NCBI RefSeq assembly: GCF_936928535.1 | Contig: NZ_CAKZHY010000164.1 | Coordinates: 37,809-101,808, forward strand | Direction: 5' to 3' | DNA: 64,000 nucleotides | Origin: an uncultured Bradyrhizobium sp. | Lineage (GTDB): Bacteria; Pseudomonadota; Alphaproteobacteria; Rhizobiales; Xanthobacteraceae | In this document: piece by piece, positions 35,417 through 44,949 of the stretch | Layout: the number at the start of each line of letters is the position of its first letter | Numbering within the stretch: position 1 is the stretch's first letter | Translations under genes and position numbers: made by a program | The notes under the pieces: generated by a model | The model's input: the letters and a program-made list of their open reading frames with translations, nothing else | The model's database searches: none | What the model was told of the DNA's origin: nothing

Positions 35417-35816
35417 GTGCGATGGAGCTCGTTCGGACTATCGCATAGCGGCAGAAACCGCGAACGGCACGCCGGGTCAAGGTTTAGTGGGCTGCATCAG
35501 CAAGGCATAGCCCCTACCTGCCCGGCGCTGTGCGTTTTGCGCCCGTCGCGCGTCAATTGCTCCCTTTCCAGAAGAGCCCGAGGCCATCAAAGCTGCTTGT
35601 CGTGCAGCGTGAGGCATCGCCGCAATTTCCTGCGCTCTCATGAATCGTTTATGGCGCGGTCGATCATGTTTGCGCTGCGGTAAATGCCAAGAGAATGTCG
35701 TCTGGTCGGCCAACTTCCGACACAAGACCGGGTCGAATAGCCACGATCCGACATGACGCAGTGCTTCGCGCGGACTCGATTCCGCCGGCGCGTTTCATTT
35801 ATCTTGGGGAATCCGC

Positions 35817-38156
35817 GTGTCGCATAAGCTTGTCTCCGCGCTTGTCGCTGCTTTCTTTCTCGTGCTCCCGTCGCTCTCTCCGGCTCGCGCAGAGCAATCT
35901 GCGCCCGCCGCCAGAAGTGCGGTAGCCCTGTCGCCTGACGAGGCCCGGCGGGCGCTGGACACGCTCCAGGACGACAAGAAGCGTGCGCAAATGATCGATA
36001 CGCTGCGCGCGATCGCGAATGTATCCGGCCCGCAGCAAGCCGCCCCGCCGGCGCCCGAGCAGAAGCTGCCGATCCCGCTCTCGGCGGATGGACTCGGCGC
36101 ACAGCTTCTGCTCTCGGTGTCCGAGGAGATCGGCGAGATCTCGCGCGATGTTGCCGACATGGCGCGAACGCTGACGCATTTTCCAGCGTTCTATTACTGG
36201 ATCGTGCGGACCGCGAACGACCCTGATGCCTACAATCTCCTGATCGAAATCGCCTGGAAGCTCGCGCTGGTGTTTGCTTGCGCGCTTGCGGCCGAATGGG
36301 TCATCGTTCGCCTGATCCGGCGCCCGGTTGGGTTCCTCGAAGCGCGCGTGCCGCAGACCGCGCGGCTGCCGGTGCAGGCGCTGCCCATTGCCGATCCGCC
36401 GTCATCGGTCGCTGATGTCACGCCCGCACCCGAACTGCACAAGCGCCGACACAGCCTTGCGCGCGTCTGGCAGGCGCTGCTGCGGCTGCCCTTCGTGCTG
36501 GGACGGCTGGTGCTCGAACTGCTTCCGGTGGTCGCTTTCGTCGGTCTTTCGACCGCACTGCTCGGAACGGAGATTGGCGAGCCCGCCACTGCTCGTCTCG
36601 TGATCCTCGCAGTCGTCAATGCCTACGCGTTCTCGCGCGGGCTGATTTGCGTCGTCCGCGCTCTGGCCGGGCCGTTCGGCCTGTTTCCGGTGCGCGCCGA
36701 GACCGCGGCCTATATCGAGATCTGGGCGCGCCGCATCGTCGGCGTCGCCGTGACAGGCATTGCCTTTGCCAACGTGGCGCTGCTGCTCGGCCTGCACCGC
36801 GCCGGTTACGCCGCGCTCATTCGCATGGTGATGCTGGTCGTGCACCTCTTCGTCGTCGTCATCATCCTGCAATGCCGCCGCCAGGTGGCGGACGCCATTC
36901 GTGCGCCCGCCGAACGGCAGGGCATTGCGGCACGCCTGCGCAACCGCATTGCCGGCGGCTGGCACTATCTGGCCATCGCGCTCGATCTGGCGCTGTGGGC
37001 GGTCTGGGCGCTCAACATCCGCAATGGCTATTCGCTGCTGCTGCAATATTTCGTCGGCACCATCGCAGTCGTGCTGATCACGCGGGTCGCCATCATGGTG
37101 ACGCTGAGCCTGATCGATCGCGGCTTCCGCATCCGGCCGGACATCCTGCAGCGCTTTCCGGGGCTGGAAATTCGCGCCAATCGCTACCTGCCGCTGTTGC
37201 GCAAGATCGTCTCCGGCGTGATTGGCTTCGTCGGCTTCGTCGCCGTGCTCGAGGTCTGGGGTGTCGACGCCATCGTCTGGTTCTATGGCGGCCAGATCGG
37301 CAGCCAGTTGGTTTCTGCCCTGGCGACGATCGGTGTCGCCGTCTTCATCGCGGCGGCGATCTGGGAGGCCAGCAACGCGCTACTGGACCGGCAGATCAAT
37401 TCGCTGTCGCGTGACGGACATTATGCCCGCGCCGCGCGCCTGCGCACGTTCCAGCCGATGCTACGGACGGCGCTGCTGTGCCTGATCGCCACCGTGGTCG
37501 GCCTCACGGCGCTGAGCGAAATCGGCGTCAATGTCGCGCCGCTGCTCGCCGGCGCCGGCATTGTCGGCATCGCCATCGGCTTCGGCTCGCAGAAGCTGGT
37601 GCAGGATCTCATCACCGGCCTGTTCCTGCTGCTGGAGAACACGGTGCAGGTCGGGGACACCGTCAGCGTGTCCGGATTGTCAGGCGTGGTCGAGAATGTC
37701 TCGATCCGCACCATCCGCCTGCGCGCCGGCGACGGCGCCGTGCACATCGTGCCGTTCAGCGCGGTGACCACCATCACCAATGCCAGCCGCGGCGCCGGCA
37801 ATGCCTCCGTCAGCGTCAACGTCGCCTACAAGGAAGATACCGACCGCGCCGGCCAGATCCTCAAGGACATCGTCGAGGAGATGCGCCGCGAGAGCGAATT
37901 CCGTCCCTTGATCCGCGGCGACCTCGAGCTCTGGGGCATCGACAAGGTCGATGGCGCCATGGTGTCGATCGTGGGCCAGATCCGCTGCACCGAGGCCGGC
38001 CGCTGGCCGGTCCAGCGCGAGTTCAACCGTCGCATGAAACAGCGCTTCCAGCAAAACGACATCGAGGTCGCATCCGCGACCCAGACTATTTTGATGCATG
38101 TCGCGCCGCCCGCCGACGTCGCTGCCAATCTGACGCCACGGCGGGCGGCCGGATAG
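35817..38156 (+). CDS. Large MscS-family mechanosensitive channel
   Basis: A 779-residue protein: signal peptide (LVSALVAAFFLVLPSLSPARA), a periplasmic helical part, then about ten membrane helices. The C-terminal MscS domain is clear: GAGIVGIAIGFGSQKLVQDL (pore helix and its Gly/Ala pattern), TGLFLLLENTVQVGDTVSVS and VRTIRLRAGDGAVHIVPFSA-like beta domain. Size class resembles YbdG/MscK-type large channels. Start is GTG 35817 after GGGGA. It would relieve osmotic pressure on downshift. Confidence 0.9.
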   Translation: MSHKLVSALVAAFFLVLPSLSPARAEQSAPAARSAVALSPDEARRALDTLQDDKKRAQMIDTLRAIANVSGPQQAAPPAPEQKLPIPLSADGLGAQLLLSVSEEIGEISRDVADMARTLTHFPAFYYWIVRTANDPDAYNLLIEIAWKLALVFACALAAEWVIVRLIRRPVGFLEARVPQTARLPVQALPIADPPSSVADVTPAPELHKRRHSLARVWQALLRLPFVLGRLVLELLPVVAFVGLSTALLGTEIGEPATARLVILAVVNAYAFSRGLICVVRALAGPFGLFPVRAETAAYIEIWARRIVGVAVTGIAFANVALLLGLHRAGYAALIRMVMLVVHLFVVVIILQCRRQVADAIRAPAERQGIAARLRNRIAGGWHYLAIALDLALWAVWALNIRNGYSLLLQYFVGTIAVVLITRVAIMVTLSLIDRGFRIRPDILQRFPGLEIRANRYLPLLRKIVSGVIGFVGFVAVLEVWGVDAIVWFYGGQIGSQLVSALATIGVAVFIAAAIWEASNALLDRQINSLSRDGHYARAARLRTFQPMLRTALLCLIATVVGLTALSEIGVNVAPLLAGAGIVGIAIGFGSQKLVQDLITGLFLLLENTVQVGDTVSVSGLSGVVENVSIRTIRLRAGDGAVHIVPFSAVTTITNASRGAGNASVSVNVAYKEDTDRAGQILKDIVEEMRRESEFRPLIRGDLELWGIDKVDGAMVSIVGQIRCTEAGRWPVQREFNRRMKQRFQQNDIEVASATQTILMHVAPPADVAANLTPRRAAG

Positions 38157-38258
38157 TCGCACCACGATTTTCCGGCTTGCGTCCACGCATCGGCCAGCGT
38201 TCACTCGCCCTCCAGTCCGCTGATGACATGCGGACGACAAGAAGAGTGGGAGAGGGTG

Positions 38259-39257
38259 ATGCGGGGGCTGTGGGCCGGATTGCGCGGTCATGTGATCGTC
38301 ATTTTCGCGTTGATCGGAGGCGCGGCGTGGACCGGGCCCGGCCACGCCCAGTCGTTTCCCTCGCGCCCCGTCACGCTGGTGGTCCCGTTCGCGGCCGGCG
38401 GGCCAACCGATACGCTGGCGCGGATCCTTTCGGAGCGGATCGCGGCCGAGCTGCATGCGACCATCGTGGTCGAGAACGTCGCCGGCGCGTCCGGCAGCAT
38501 CGCCGGCGCCCGCGTGGCGCGCGCGGCGCCCGACGGCACCACTATCACCATCGGCCATTGGGGCACGCATGTGCTCAACGGTGCGATTCTCAAGCTGCCC
38601 TATGATCTGCTCGCCGATTTCGAGCCCGTCGCGCTGGTCGCGATGGGGACGCAGCTGATCGTCGGTCGGAAATCGCTCGAGGCTAATAATCTGACAGAGA
38701 TGATTGCTTGGCTGAAAGCCAATCCCGGCAAGGCCACCGCGGGCACAGCCGGCGCCGGCACCGGCGCACATGTCGCTGGCGTCTTCTTCAAGGACAAGAC
38801 CGGCACCGACTTCCAGTTCGTACCCTATCGCGGCGCGGGGCCTGCCATGATCGATCTTGTCGCCGGCCAGATCGACATCATGTTCGATCAGGCCTCGAAC
38901 TCGCTGCCGCAATACAGGAATGGTGCGATCAAGGCGTTCGCGGTGACCTCGCCGACACGGCTCGCCTCCGCACCTGATATTCCGACCGTCGACGAGGCGG
39001 GGCTGCCCGGTCTCTACATCTCCTATTGGCACGGCATCTGGGCACCGAAGAATACGCCGAAGGAGATTGTCACAATGCTCAACGCGGCCATCGTCGCGGC
39101 TCTTGCCGCTCCCGGAGTCAAGCAGCGCTTTGCCGAACTGGGCCAGGAGATTCCGCCGGTGGACCAGCAAGCACCCGCGGCCCTCGGCGCCTTCCAGAAA
39201 GCCGAGATCGAGAAATGGTGGCCGGTGGTGAAGGCGGCGGATATCAAGGCGGAGTAG
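38259..39257 (+). CDS. TctC/Bug-family substrate-binding protein
   Basis: A 332-residue extracytoplasmic receptor: hydrophobic export segment, FPSRPVTLVVPFAAGGPTDT (Bug signature opening), LAELHA-type region, VPYRGAGPAMIDLVAGQIDI and WHGIWAPKNTPKEIV. TctA/TctB membrane partners are absent here; orphan Bug receptors are very common in related genomes. GGGAGAGG precedes ATG 38259. Ligand unknown. Confidence 0.88.
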   Translation: MRGLWAGLRGHVIVIFALIGGAAWTGPGHAQSFPSRPVTLVVPFAAGGPTDTLARILSERIAAELHATIVVENVAGASGSIAGARVARAAPDGTTITIGHWGTHVLNGAILKLPYDLLADFEPVALVAMGTQLIVGRKSLEANNLTEMIAWLKANPGKATAGTAGAGTGAHVAGVFFKDKTGTDFQFVPYRGAGPAMIDLVAGQIDIMFDQASNSLPQYRNGAIKAFAVTSPTRLASAPDIPTVDEAGLPGLYISYWHGIWAPKNTPKEIVTMLNAAIVAALAAPGVKQRFAELGQEIPPVDQQAPAALGAFQKAEIEKWWPVVKAADIKAE

Positions 39258-39572
39258 GGCTGTCGCTGCGCAACATGCCCTGGTTCTGAGGTTTTCTCGT
39301 CATTCCGGAGCGCGCGTCAGCGCGAGCCCGGAATCCATCGCGCGGCCGTCTCTGCGGTCCGATGGATTCCGGGCTCGCGACTTCGTCGCGCCCCGGAATG
39401 ACGAGCGGAGATGGCCGCAATACCTTCGCACCGCGCGCAACTGCGCGCAGTTCGCAAAAACCTCGCTGCGGTGCGAGATCACAATCACCCCACGTGGCGC
39501 TCGGTCCTTGATCTCGCCTGAACGCTGGCCGACAATGCCAGCCCTTCAATAAGAAACTCCCTGGGGGAATTC
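39258..39572. other. Intergenic region holding a large palindrome
   Basis: Between the Bug receptor and the malic enzyme genes. Its main content is the palindromic element at 39296-39405. A short stretch before 39573 supplies GGGGGAATTC ahead of the GTG start. No gene seen. Confidence 0.6.
39296..39405. repeat. Large nested palindrome (13-bp outer, 17-bp inner)
   Basis: CTCGTCATTCCGG (39296-39308) pairs exactly with CCGGAATGACGAG (39393-39405). Within it GAGCCCGGAATCCATCG (39324-39340) is the complement of CGATGGATTCCGGGCTC (39360-39376). It shares the CATTCCGGG core with the repeat at 7600-7640 and belongs to the same dispersed family. Confidence 0.7.
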
Positions 39573-41225
39573 GTGAATAGACCTGCTCGGGTCAGCGCCC
39601 ATTCGACATCATCCGATTCCGCGCAAGGCATGACGCTGCTGCGCGACCCCCTGCTCAACAAGGGCACCGCCTTCACGGAAGCCGAGCGCGCCGCGTTCGG
39701 CCTGCGCGGTCTGCTGCCGCCCTGCGTGCTGACGATCGAGGCGCAGGTCGAGCGGGTGCTGATCAATCTCCGTTCGTTGCCGACGGATCTCGAGAAATAC
39801 GTCGCGCTGAATGCGCTGCATGATCGCAACGAGGCGCTGTTCTTCCGCGTGGTCGTCGATAACATCGACGAGATCCAGCCGATCATCTACACGCCGACGG
39901 TCGGGCTCGCCTGCCAGAAATACGGCCTGATCTTCCAGCGGCCGCGCGGCATGTTCATCTCCTCGCACGATCGTGGCCAGATCGCCGAAATCCTGCAGAA
40001 CTGGCCTTATGCGGCCAAGCTCATCGTCGTCACCGACGGCGAGCGCATTTTGGGACTCGGCGACCTCGGTGCCAATGGCATGGGCATTCCGGTCGGAAAG
40101 CTCTCGCTCTATTCGGCCTGCGCCGGCGTGCATCCGGAAGCATGCCTGCCTATCGTGCTCGACGTCGGCACCAACAACGAAGAGCTGCTGAGCGATCCCT
40201 ATTATCTCGGCCTGCGCGAGCGGCGCCTCACCGGCGAGGCCTATGACAGTTTTGTAGACGAGTTCATGACGGCGGCCCGAAAGACCTTTCCGGGCGTGCT
40301 GATCCAGTTCGAGGATTTCGCCAACCATTCCGCGTTCAAGCTGCTGCACAAATACCGGGACGAAGCCTGCGTCTTCAACGACGACATCCAGGGCACCGCG
40401 GCCGTCGCGCTCGCCGGCCTGTTCTCGGCGCTGAAGCTGAGCGGTGGCAAGCTGACGGATCAGCGCATCCTCTTCCTCGGCGCAGGCGAGGCGGCAACCG
40501 GCATCGCCGATCTGGTCGTCTCCGCCATGATGGCGGAGGGTGCAACGGAAGCAGAGGCGCTCCGGCGCAACTGGCTGGTGGATTCCCGCGGCCTGGTCGT
40601 CAGCAGCCGCGAAGGGCTGCATGGCCACAAGCTCCGCTATGCCCACACCGACCAGGCGCCGATCGCCGACTTCCTCACCGCGATCAAGACGCTGAAGCCG
40701 ACGGCGATCATCGGCGTTGCCGCGGTCGGCGGCGCCTTCACGCCCCAGGTGCTCAAGGCGATGGCCGAGCTCAACGAACAGCCGATCGTGTTTGCGCTCT
40801 CCAACCCGACCTCGAAGGCCGAATGTTCGGCGGAAGATGCCTATCGCTACACCGAGGGCCGTGCGCTGTTTGCCTGCGGCAGTCCGTATGATCCGGTGAA
40901 GCTCAATGGCCGCACCTTCGTGCCGCGCCAGGGCAACAACTCCTACATCTTCCCCGGCGTCGGCCTCGGCGTCATCGCCAGCCGCTCGCGGCTCGTGACC
41001 GACGAGATGTTCATGGCAGCGGCGCACACGCTCGCCAATTGCGTCGGCAAGGAGGATCTCGAGCAGGGCAGCCTGTATCCGGCATTGCCGCGCATCCGCG
41101 AGGTCTCGGCCCGCATTGCGGCCGCCGTCGCCGATGTCGTCTACCAGCGCGGGCTCGCCGACGGACCGGCGCCCAACGACGTCAAGGCGCTGGTCCAGTC
41201 GCAGATGTACGAGCCGAAGTACTGA
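39573..41225 (+). CDS. NAD-type malic enzyme
   Basis: A 550-residue malic enzyme that oxidatively decarboxylates malate to pyruvate. Visible motifs: PIIYTPTVGLACQKYG, VVTDGERILGLGDLGANGMG (catalytic region), FEDFANHSAF with metal ligands and FNDDIQGTAAVALAGLFSAL, then GAGEAATGIADLVVSAM (nucleotide binding). Full length, SfcA/MaeA type without the C-terminal phosphotransacetylase domain found in some rhizobial enzymes. GTG start at 39573 with GGGGGAA upstream. In nodulating rhizobia NAD malic enzyme feeds pyruvate from dicarboxylates; the role here is inferred. Confidence 0.95.
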   Translation: MNRPARVSAHSTSSDSAQGMTLLRDPLLNKGTAFTEAERAAFGLRGLLPPCVLTIEAQVERVLINLRSLPTDLEKYVALNALHDRNEALFFRVVVDNIDEIQPIIYTPTVGLACQKYGLIFQRPRGMFISSHDRGQIAEILQNWPYAAKLIVVTDGERILGLGDLGANGMGIPVGKLSLYSACAGVHPEACLPIVLDVGTNNEELLSDPYYLGLRERRLTGEAYDSFVDEFMTAARKTFPGVLIQFEDFANHSAFKLLHKYRDEACVFNDDIQGTAAVALAGLFSALKLSGGKLTDQRILFLGAGEAATGIADLVVSAMMAEGATEAEALRRNWLVDSRGLVVSSREGLHGHKLRYAHTDQAPIADFLTAIKTLKPTAIIGVAAVGGAFTPQVLKAMAELNEQPIVFALSNPTSKAECSAEDAYRYTEGRALFACGSPYDPVKLNGRTFVPRQGNNSYIFPGVGLGVIASRSRLVTDEMFMAAAHTLANCVGKEDLEQGSLYPALPRIREVSARIAAAVADVVYQRGLADGPAPNDVKALVQSQMYEPKY

Positions 41226-41257
41226 CTGTCACAATTCGAACCGAACTCGCGGAAGCG

Positions 41258-41405
41258 GCCCCTCACCCCACCCTCTCCCCGTAAGAACGGGGCGAGGGAG
41301 TGAGAGAGCGGTGCGCGCCTTACTGGAAGAGCCGAATTGATGTGCTTAACCTCTCCCCGCTCTTTGCGGGGAGAGGTCGGATCGCGAAGAGATCCGGGTG
41401 AGGGG
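41258..41405. repeat. Palindromic region with CCCTCACCC-type arms
   Basis: GCCCCTCACCC (41258-41268) is the complement of GGGTGAGGGGC (41395-41405), with ACCTCTCCCCGC (41349-41360) pairing GCGGGGAGAGGT (41366-41377) between them. It fills the start of the 349-nt gap between malic enzyme and the BlaI-type gene (41226-41574). The rest of that gap shows no gene. Confidence 0.65.
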
Positions 41406-41534
41406 CGAGGCACGCTGCCTGCCAGATCAAGAGCCTATCCGACTTGCAAGCGCCGTTCCCCGCCGTCAGGTCAGCCCGGCTATCCCAGTCCGCCGGAATC
41501 GCCGTTGTTTGCGGTCGCCCGATGTGCGACGCTC

Positions 41535-41545
41535 CGTAGCATTAC
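41535..41545 (+). promoter_or_regulatory. Possible BlaI-type operator half
   Basis: CGTAGCATTAC, 30 nt before the BlaI start. Its complement GTAATGCTACG matches GTTACGCTACG at 44551-44561 (9 of 11). Suggestive of a shared regulator site, not proven. Confidence 0.25.
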
Positions 41546-41574
41546 AAGAATCTCAAGCTGTTAGGTAAGCCACC

Positions 41575-41982
41575 ATGGACGATCGTTTGCCCGACCTGGG
41601 CGACCTCGAGCACGAGGTCATGCAGATTGTATGGGCCCATGGGCCGGTCACGGCCGAAATCGTGCGCGAGCGTCTGTCGCGGCGTTTGAAGGAATCGACG
41701 GTGCGAACGGTGCTGCGTCGCCTCGAAGAAAAAGGCTATGCTCGCCACACGGTTGACGGACGCACCTACGTCTACCACGCCACCGAGGCGCGCGCGCGGG
41801 TCGCGGCCAAGGCGGTGCAGCGCATCGTCGACTGGTTCTGCAATGGCTCGATGGAGGAAGTCCTCGTTGGCATGGTGGACAATGCGATGCTCGATCAGCA
41901 GCAATTGCGCGCGCTGGCGGACCAGGTGGCCAAGGCGAAGAAGGCGAGGGGAGTAAAAAAAAATGATCGCAGCTCTGGCTGA
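41575..41982 (+). CDS. BlaI/MecI-family repressor
   Basis: A 135-residue winged-helix repressor: DLGDLEHEVMQIVWAHGPVT opening, then RLSRRLKESTVRTVLRRLEE (recognition helix) and KGYARHTVDGRTYVYHATEA. The C-terminal half forms the dimer helices. A paired M56 peptidase follows, overlapping by 20 nt, so this is a BlaI-BlaR1-like module. It would repress its own operon until the partner cuts it. AGGTAAG precedes the ATG. Confidence 0.93.
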   Translation: MDDRLPDLGDLEHEVMQIVWAHGPVTAEIVRERLSRRLKESTVRTVLRRLEEKGYARHTVDGRTYVYHATEARARVAAKAVQRIVDWFCNGSMEEVLVGMVDNAMLDQQQLRALADQVAKAKKARGVKKNDRSSG

Positions 41983-44476
41983 GGCGGCGTTACGCTCCTT
42001 TGCGCTGGGAGGCGTCGTCTGGATCGGTCTCAATCTCTTTCGCGTCCGCAACCCGCATGTCCACATGACGGCGTGGGTGGTCGTGCTGCTGGCATCGCTG
42101 GCGATGCCGTTCGTGATGCGCTGGCCGACGCTCACCATCGACCGGCTGCCATTGTCTGTGCCGGTGCCGGATGAAACCTGGCCGGCCGACATCGCCATGC
42201 TGGACCGGGCGCAGCCGTCGCTGCCGATCGCATCAGGCGCGGCGATCGCGCCGATGGCAAGGCACGGCATCTCGATCGACTGGTGGATGGTTGCCACCAC
42301 CGCCTATGCCTGCATCGCCAGCCTGTTGCTGCTGCGGCTCGCCATCGGCCTTTGCCTGACCTGGCGTCTGGTGCGCGCCGCAAAGCCGGTGAAGAGCATG
42401 ATCGGCGCGGACGTTCGCGTCAGCCGCGATGTCGGCGGCCCCGGGACCTTCGGCTCGACCATTCTGGTGCCGCCGCAGTTTTTCGGCTGGGACGCGAAGA
42501 AGCGCCTCGCGGTGCTCGCGCATGAGGGAGCGCATGTCGCCAACAGGGATTTCTATGTCCTGTTGCTGGCCTCGCTCAATCGCGTGGTGTTCTGGTTCAG
42601 CCCGTTCTCCTGGTGGCAGTTTGCGCGTCTGGCCGAGCTTGCGGAGATCATCAGCGATGCCCGCGCCATCGAGATGATCGACGACCGGCTGTCCTATGCG
42701 GAAATCCTGCTCGACGTCGCGGCGTCCGTGAAGCCGCGCCCGATGGAGCTCGCGATGGCGCAGGCCTCGACCGTGCGCGCGCGCGTCGAGCGCATCATCG
42801 CCGCCGCTGCCATGCCCGTGGCCGTCGGCTGGCGCAAGCGGCTGTGGATCGTGGCCGCGATCGTGCCCGTCGTGATCGTGTCGACAGGTATGATTGCGTA
42901 CCGCACGCCTGATCCGGTGCCCGCAGGTGCCGAGCTCGGCCAGGTGCCCGCCGAGCACTACCATCCGTTCGTCAATTTCTACGCCATGGGCCCGGCCTCG
43001 GTGTTCGCGATCTTCCGCGAGGGCGATGCGCTCTATGGGCAGCTCACTGGCCAGCGCAGGCTGCGCTTGACCGTTGCGAGCGACGGCACGGCGTCCTATG
43101 CGGCATCGTTCGGCGAGATCACGTTCCCTGTCGATGCGGAGCGGCGCTCGTCCGAGCTGATGCTGCACATGAACGGCCGCGACGTCCGCGCCGTTCGAGT
43201 CGCCGAGATGCCGGCGCCGGCCACGGAGCCGGTCTCGCTCGATCAATATGTCGGCTGGTACAAGGTTGCGCCGAACCGCGTGCTCACCATCAGGCGCGAC
43301 GGCGATCGTCTGCAGCTGCAGGAGACCGGGCAGGGCCGCTCGCCGGTGCTCACTGAGGGCAACGATGCCTTCTCCGTCCATGGCGATCATCTCCTGGTCT
43401 TCCTGCGCGATGAGCAGGCGAACGTCGCGCGCGTGCTGGTCCAGAACGCGGCCTCCGGCGCACGCCTGGCGCAGCGGATCGATGCGGCACAGGCTCAGGC
43501 GATCGAGGCCGACTTCGCCCGCCGCCTGGCGGAGGTGCCTGACAGGTTCAGGGAGCAGGTCCCGGCAGCAGGCAGCAAGGAGATGATCCTGAAAGGGATC
43601 GAGGATCTGCGCCGCGGCACGCCGAACTATGACCGGATGAGCGCGCCGCTCGCTGCCAACATCCACCGCCGGATCGACGAATTGCGTGCCACCTTCGCAG
43701 CGCTCGGCGCGGTCGAGTCGATCTTCTTCCGCGGCGTCGGGCCCGGCGGCTACGACATCTACGGCGCCAAGTTCGAGAATGGCACCGCGGAGTTCCGCCT
43801 GCTGCTCGAGCCCGACGGCAAGGCCGGCGACGTGATCTTCCGGCCCGACGGCAATGACGAACTCGGCGGCATCGTCTCCTGTTCGGAAGAGGCGAACGTG
43901 CGCGGCCGTGCCGGCACGTCGCCGATCAGGATCATGCTCTACAACGAGACCGCGGACGACATCCAGGTCTTCAATCTCGATGCGAACGGCGAGCGCAAGG
44001 CGCAGAGCGTCGTCAGGTCCGACATGACCTGGGTGGCGCTGACGACCGTGAACAATCCGTGGGTCGTTGCCGACAAATCAGGGAAATGCGTGGAGATCGT
44101 GCTGCCCGGGCGGCAGACGCGCTTCCACAATGTCGAGGCCGCTGATGTCGGGGCCCGGCTAGGGCGTGCCGCGCGTCGTGCCGTTCCGATCGCCAATGGC
44201 GAGGCGATGCTGCGGCAATATATCGAGGGCGTCGGCAAGGGGCAGCCCGACTACGAGCATATGACGACCGAGGTCGCCAACGTGACACGTACGCAGCTTC
44301 CGTTCGACCAGGCGATCCTGACGCGGCTCGGTGCGCTGCGCGCGGTTTCGTTCCGCGGCGTGACCGCGCTCGACAGCGACATCTACGTCGCCCAGTTCGC
44401 CAACGGCTCGGCGGAATGGCGCATCGGCGTCAGGAAGGGGACGATCACCAAGATCGCGCTTGGGCCGAATTTCTAA
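41963..44476 (+). CDS. M56 (BlaR1-like) membrane peptidase with repeated C-terminal domains
   Basis: An 837-residue protein. The N-terminal part (about 1-320) is the M56 membrane metallopeptidase: helices, then VLAHEGAHVANRD with H187-E188-xx-H191, a third ligand in AEIISDARAIE (E228) and another helix near 295-310. After it, residues about 330-520 carry DUF3471-like beta segments (DQYVGWYKVAPNRVLTIRRD). Residues about 537-631 and 746-837 are two copies of one domain (GIEDLRRGTPNYDRM / YIEGVGKGQPDYEHM, then FRGV, DIY and FENGTAE / FANGSAE). Between them, about 655-721 resembles a VHL beta domain. No penicillin-binding sensor domain is seen, so the signal may differ from beta-lactams. Confidence 0.88.
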   Translation: MIAALAEAALRSFALGGVVWIGLNLFRVRNPHVHMTAWVVVLLASLAMPFVMRWPTLTIDRLPLSVPVPDETWPADIAMLDRAQPSLPIASGAAIAPMARHGISIDWWMVATTAYACIASLLLLRLAIGLCLTWRLVRAAKPVKSMIGADVRVSRDVGGPGTFGSTILVPPQFFGWDAKKRLAVLAHEGAHVANRDFYVLLLASLNRVVFWFSPFSWWQFARLAELAEIISDARAIEMIDDRLSYAEILLDVAASVKPRPMELAMAQASTVRARVERIIAAAAMPVAVGWRKRLWIVAAIVPVVIVSTGMIAYRTPDPVPAGAELGQVPAEHYHPFVNFYAMGPASVFAIFREGDALYGQLTGQRRLRLTVASDGTASYAASFGEITFPVDAERRSSELMLHMNGRDVRAVRVAEMPAPATEPVSLDQYVGWYKVAPNRVLTIRRDGDRLQLQETGQGRSPVLTEGNDAFSVHGDHLLVFLRDEQANVARVLVQNAASGARLAQRIDAAQAQAIEADFARRLAEVPDRFREQVPAAGSKEMILKGIEDLRRGTPNYDRMSAPLAANIHRRIDELRATFAALGAVESIFFRGVGPGGYDIYGAKFENGTAEFRLLLEPDGKAGDVIFRPDGNDELGGIVSCSEEANVRGRAGTSPIRIMLYNETADDIQVFNLDANGERKAQSVVRSDMTWVALTTVNNPWVVADKSGKCVEIVLPGRQTRFHNVEAADVGARLGRAARRAVPIANGEAMLRQYIEGVGKGQPDYEHMTTEVANVTRTQLPFDQAILTRLGALRAVSFRGVTALDSDIYVAQFANGSAEWRIGVRKGTITKIALGPNF

Positions 44477-44550
44477 AGGCGCGGCGTGTGTCTGAATGTT
44501 GCTGATGCGCAGGCCGCATCAATCCCGGCTTGCGCAGGTCGGACGCAAGC

Positions 44551-44565
44551 GTTACGCTACGTAAC
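44551..44565. promoter_or_regulatory. GTTAC-N5-GTAAC dyad after the M56 gene
   Basis: GTTACGCTACGTAAC, an inverted repeat with 5-bp arms, 75 nt after the M56 stop. It shares GCTACG with the element upstream of the BlaI gene and could be a second repressor site for downstream genes. Low support. Confidence 0.25.
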
Positions 44566-44629
44566 ACTACGGGAGGTAGCCGGCCGTTGGCCCGGGAATT
44601 CGGGGCTGCCTTCGCAAGCTGACCGGTTC

Positions 44630-44797
44630 ATGATGTGCATGCTGACGCAACGGGAGCTCGACCTTCTGGTCAGTCTGAAGACCGGCTGGCGGCTGCTTTA
44701 TCGACGCGAACTCGCGCGGCTGATCAAGGGAGACGTCGAAACCGGCGAGGTGCGCACCGAGACGCACCCGGTGATCTGGCGCGTTATATCGGGCTGA
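44630..44797 (+). CDS. Hypothetical short protein, about 55 aa
   Basis: Starts near MMCMLTQRELDLLVSLKTGW and ends ETHPVIWRVISG. Mixed helical composition, no recognised domain, no strong ribosome site. The frame opens further upstream to a GTG at 44486. It fills the gap before the RlpA-like gene (44477-44949). Possibly real in related strains. Confidence 0.35.
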   Translation: MMCMLTQRELDLLVSLKTGWRLLYRRELARLIKGDVETGEVRTETHPVIWRVISG

Positions 44798-44949
44798 TTT
44801 TTCGCGGGTCTGTGTCGATTCAGGACAGATGACTGTGGTGGATTCATCACAGCCGGCGCGAAACGATGATGGCCGCAAGGCCGCTTTTGTTCAGACAAGG
44901 TTCTGCCCTCATTGCCCACCGAAATTTGGGCGTGTTCGGAGGGCGCATC

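Larger units (their letters stand above)
35150..35816. other. Long intergenic region with two coupled tiny ORFs
   Basis: 667 nt between the hydrolase (leftward) and the MscS gene (rightward). The only signal I can point to is a pair of overlapping tiny ORFs, 35325-35369 and 35366-35416, listed separately. The rest holds no credible gene. Confidence 0.6.
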
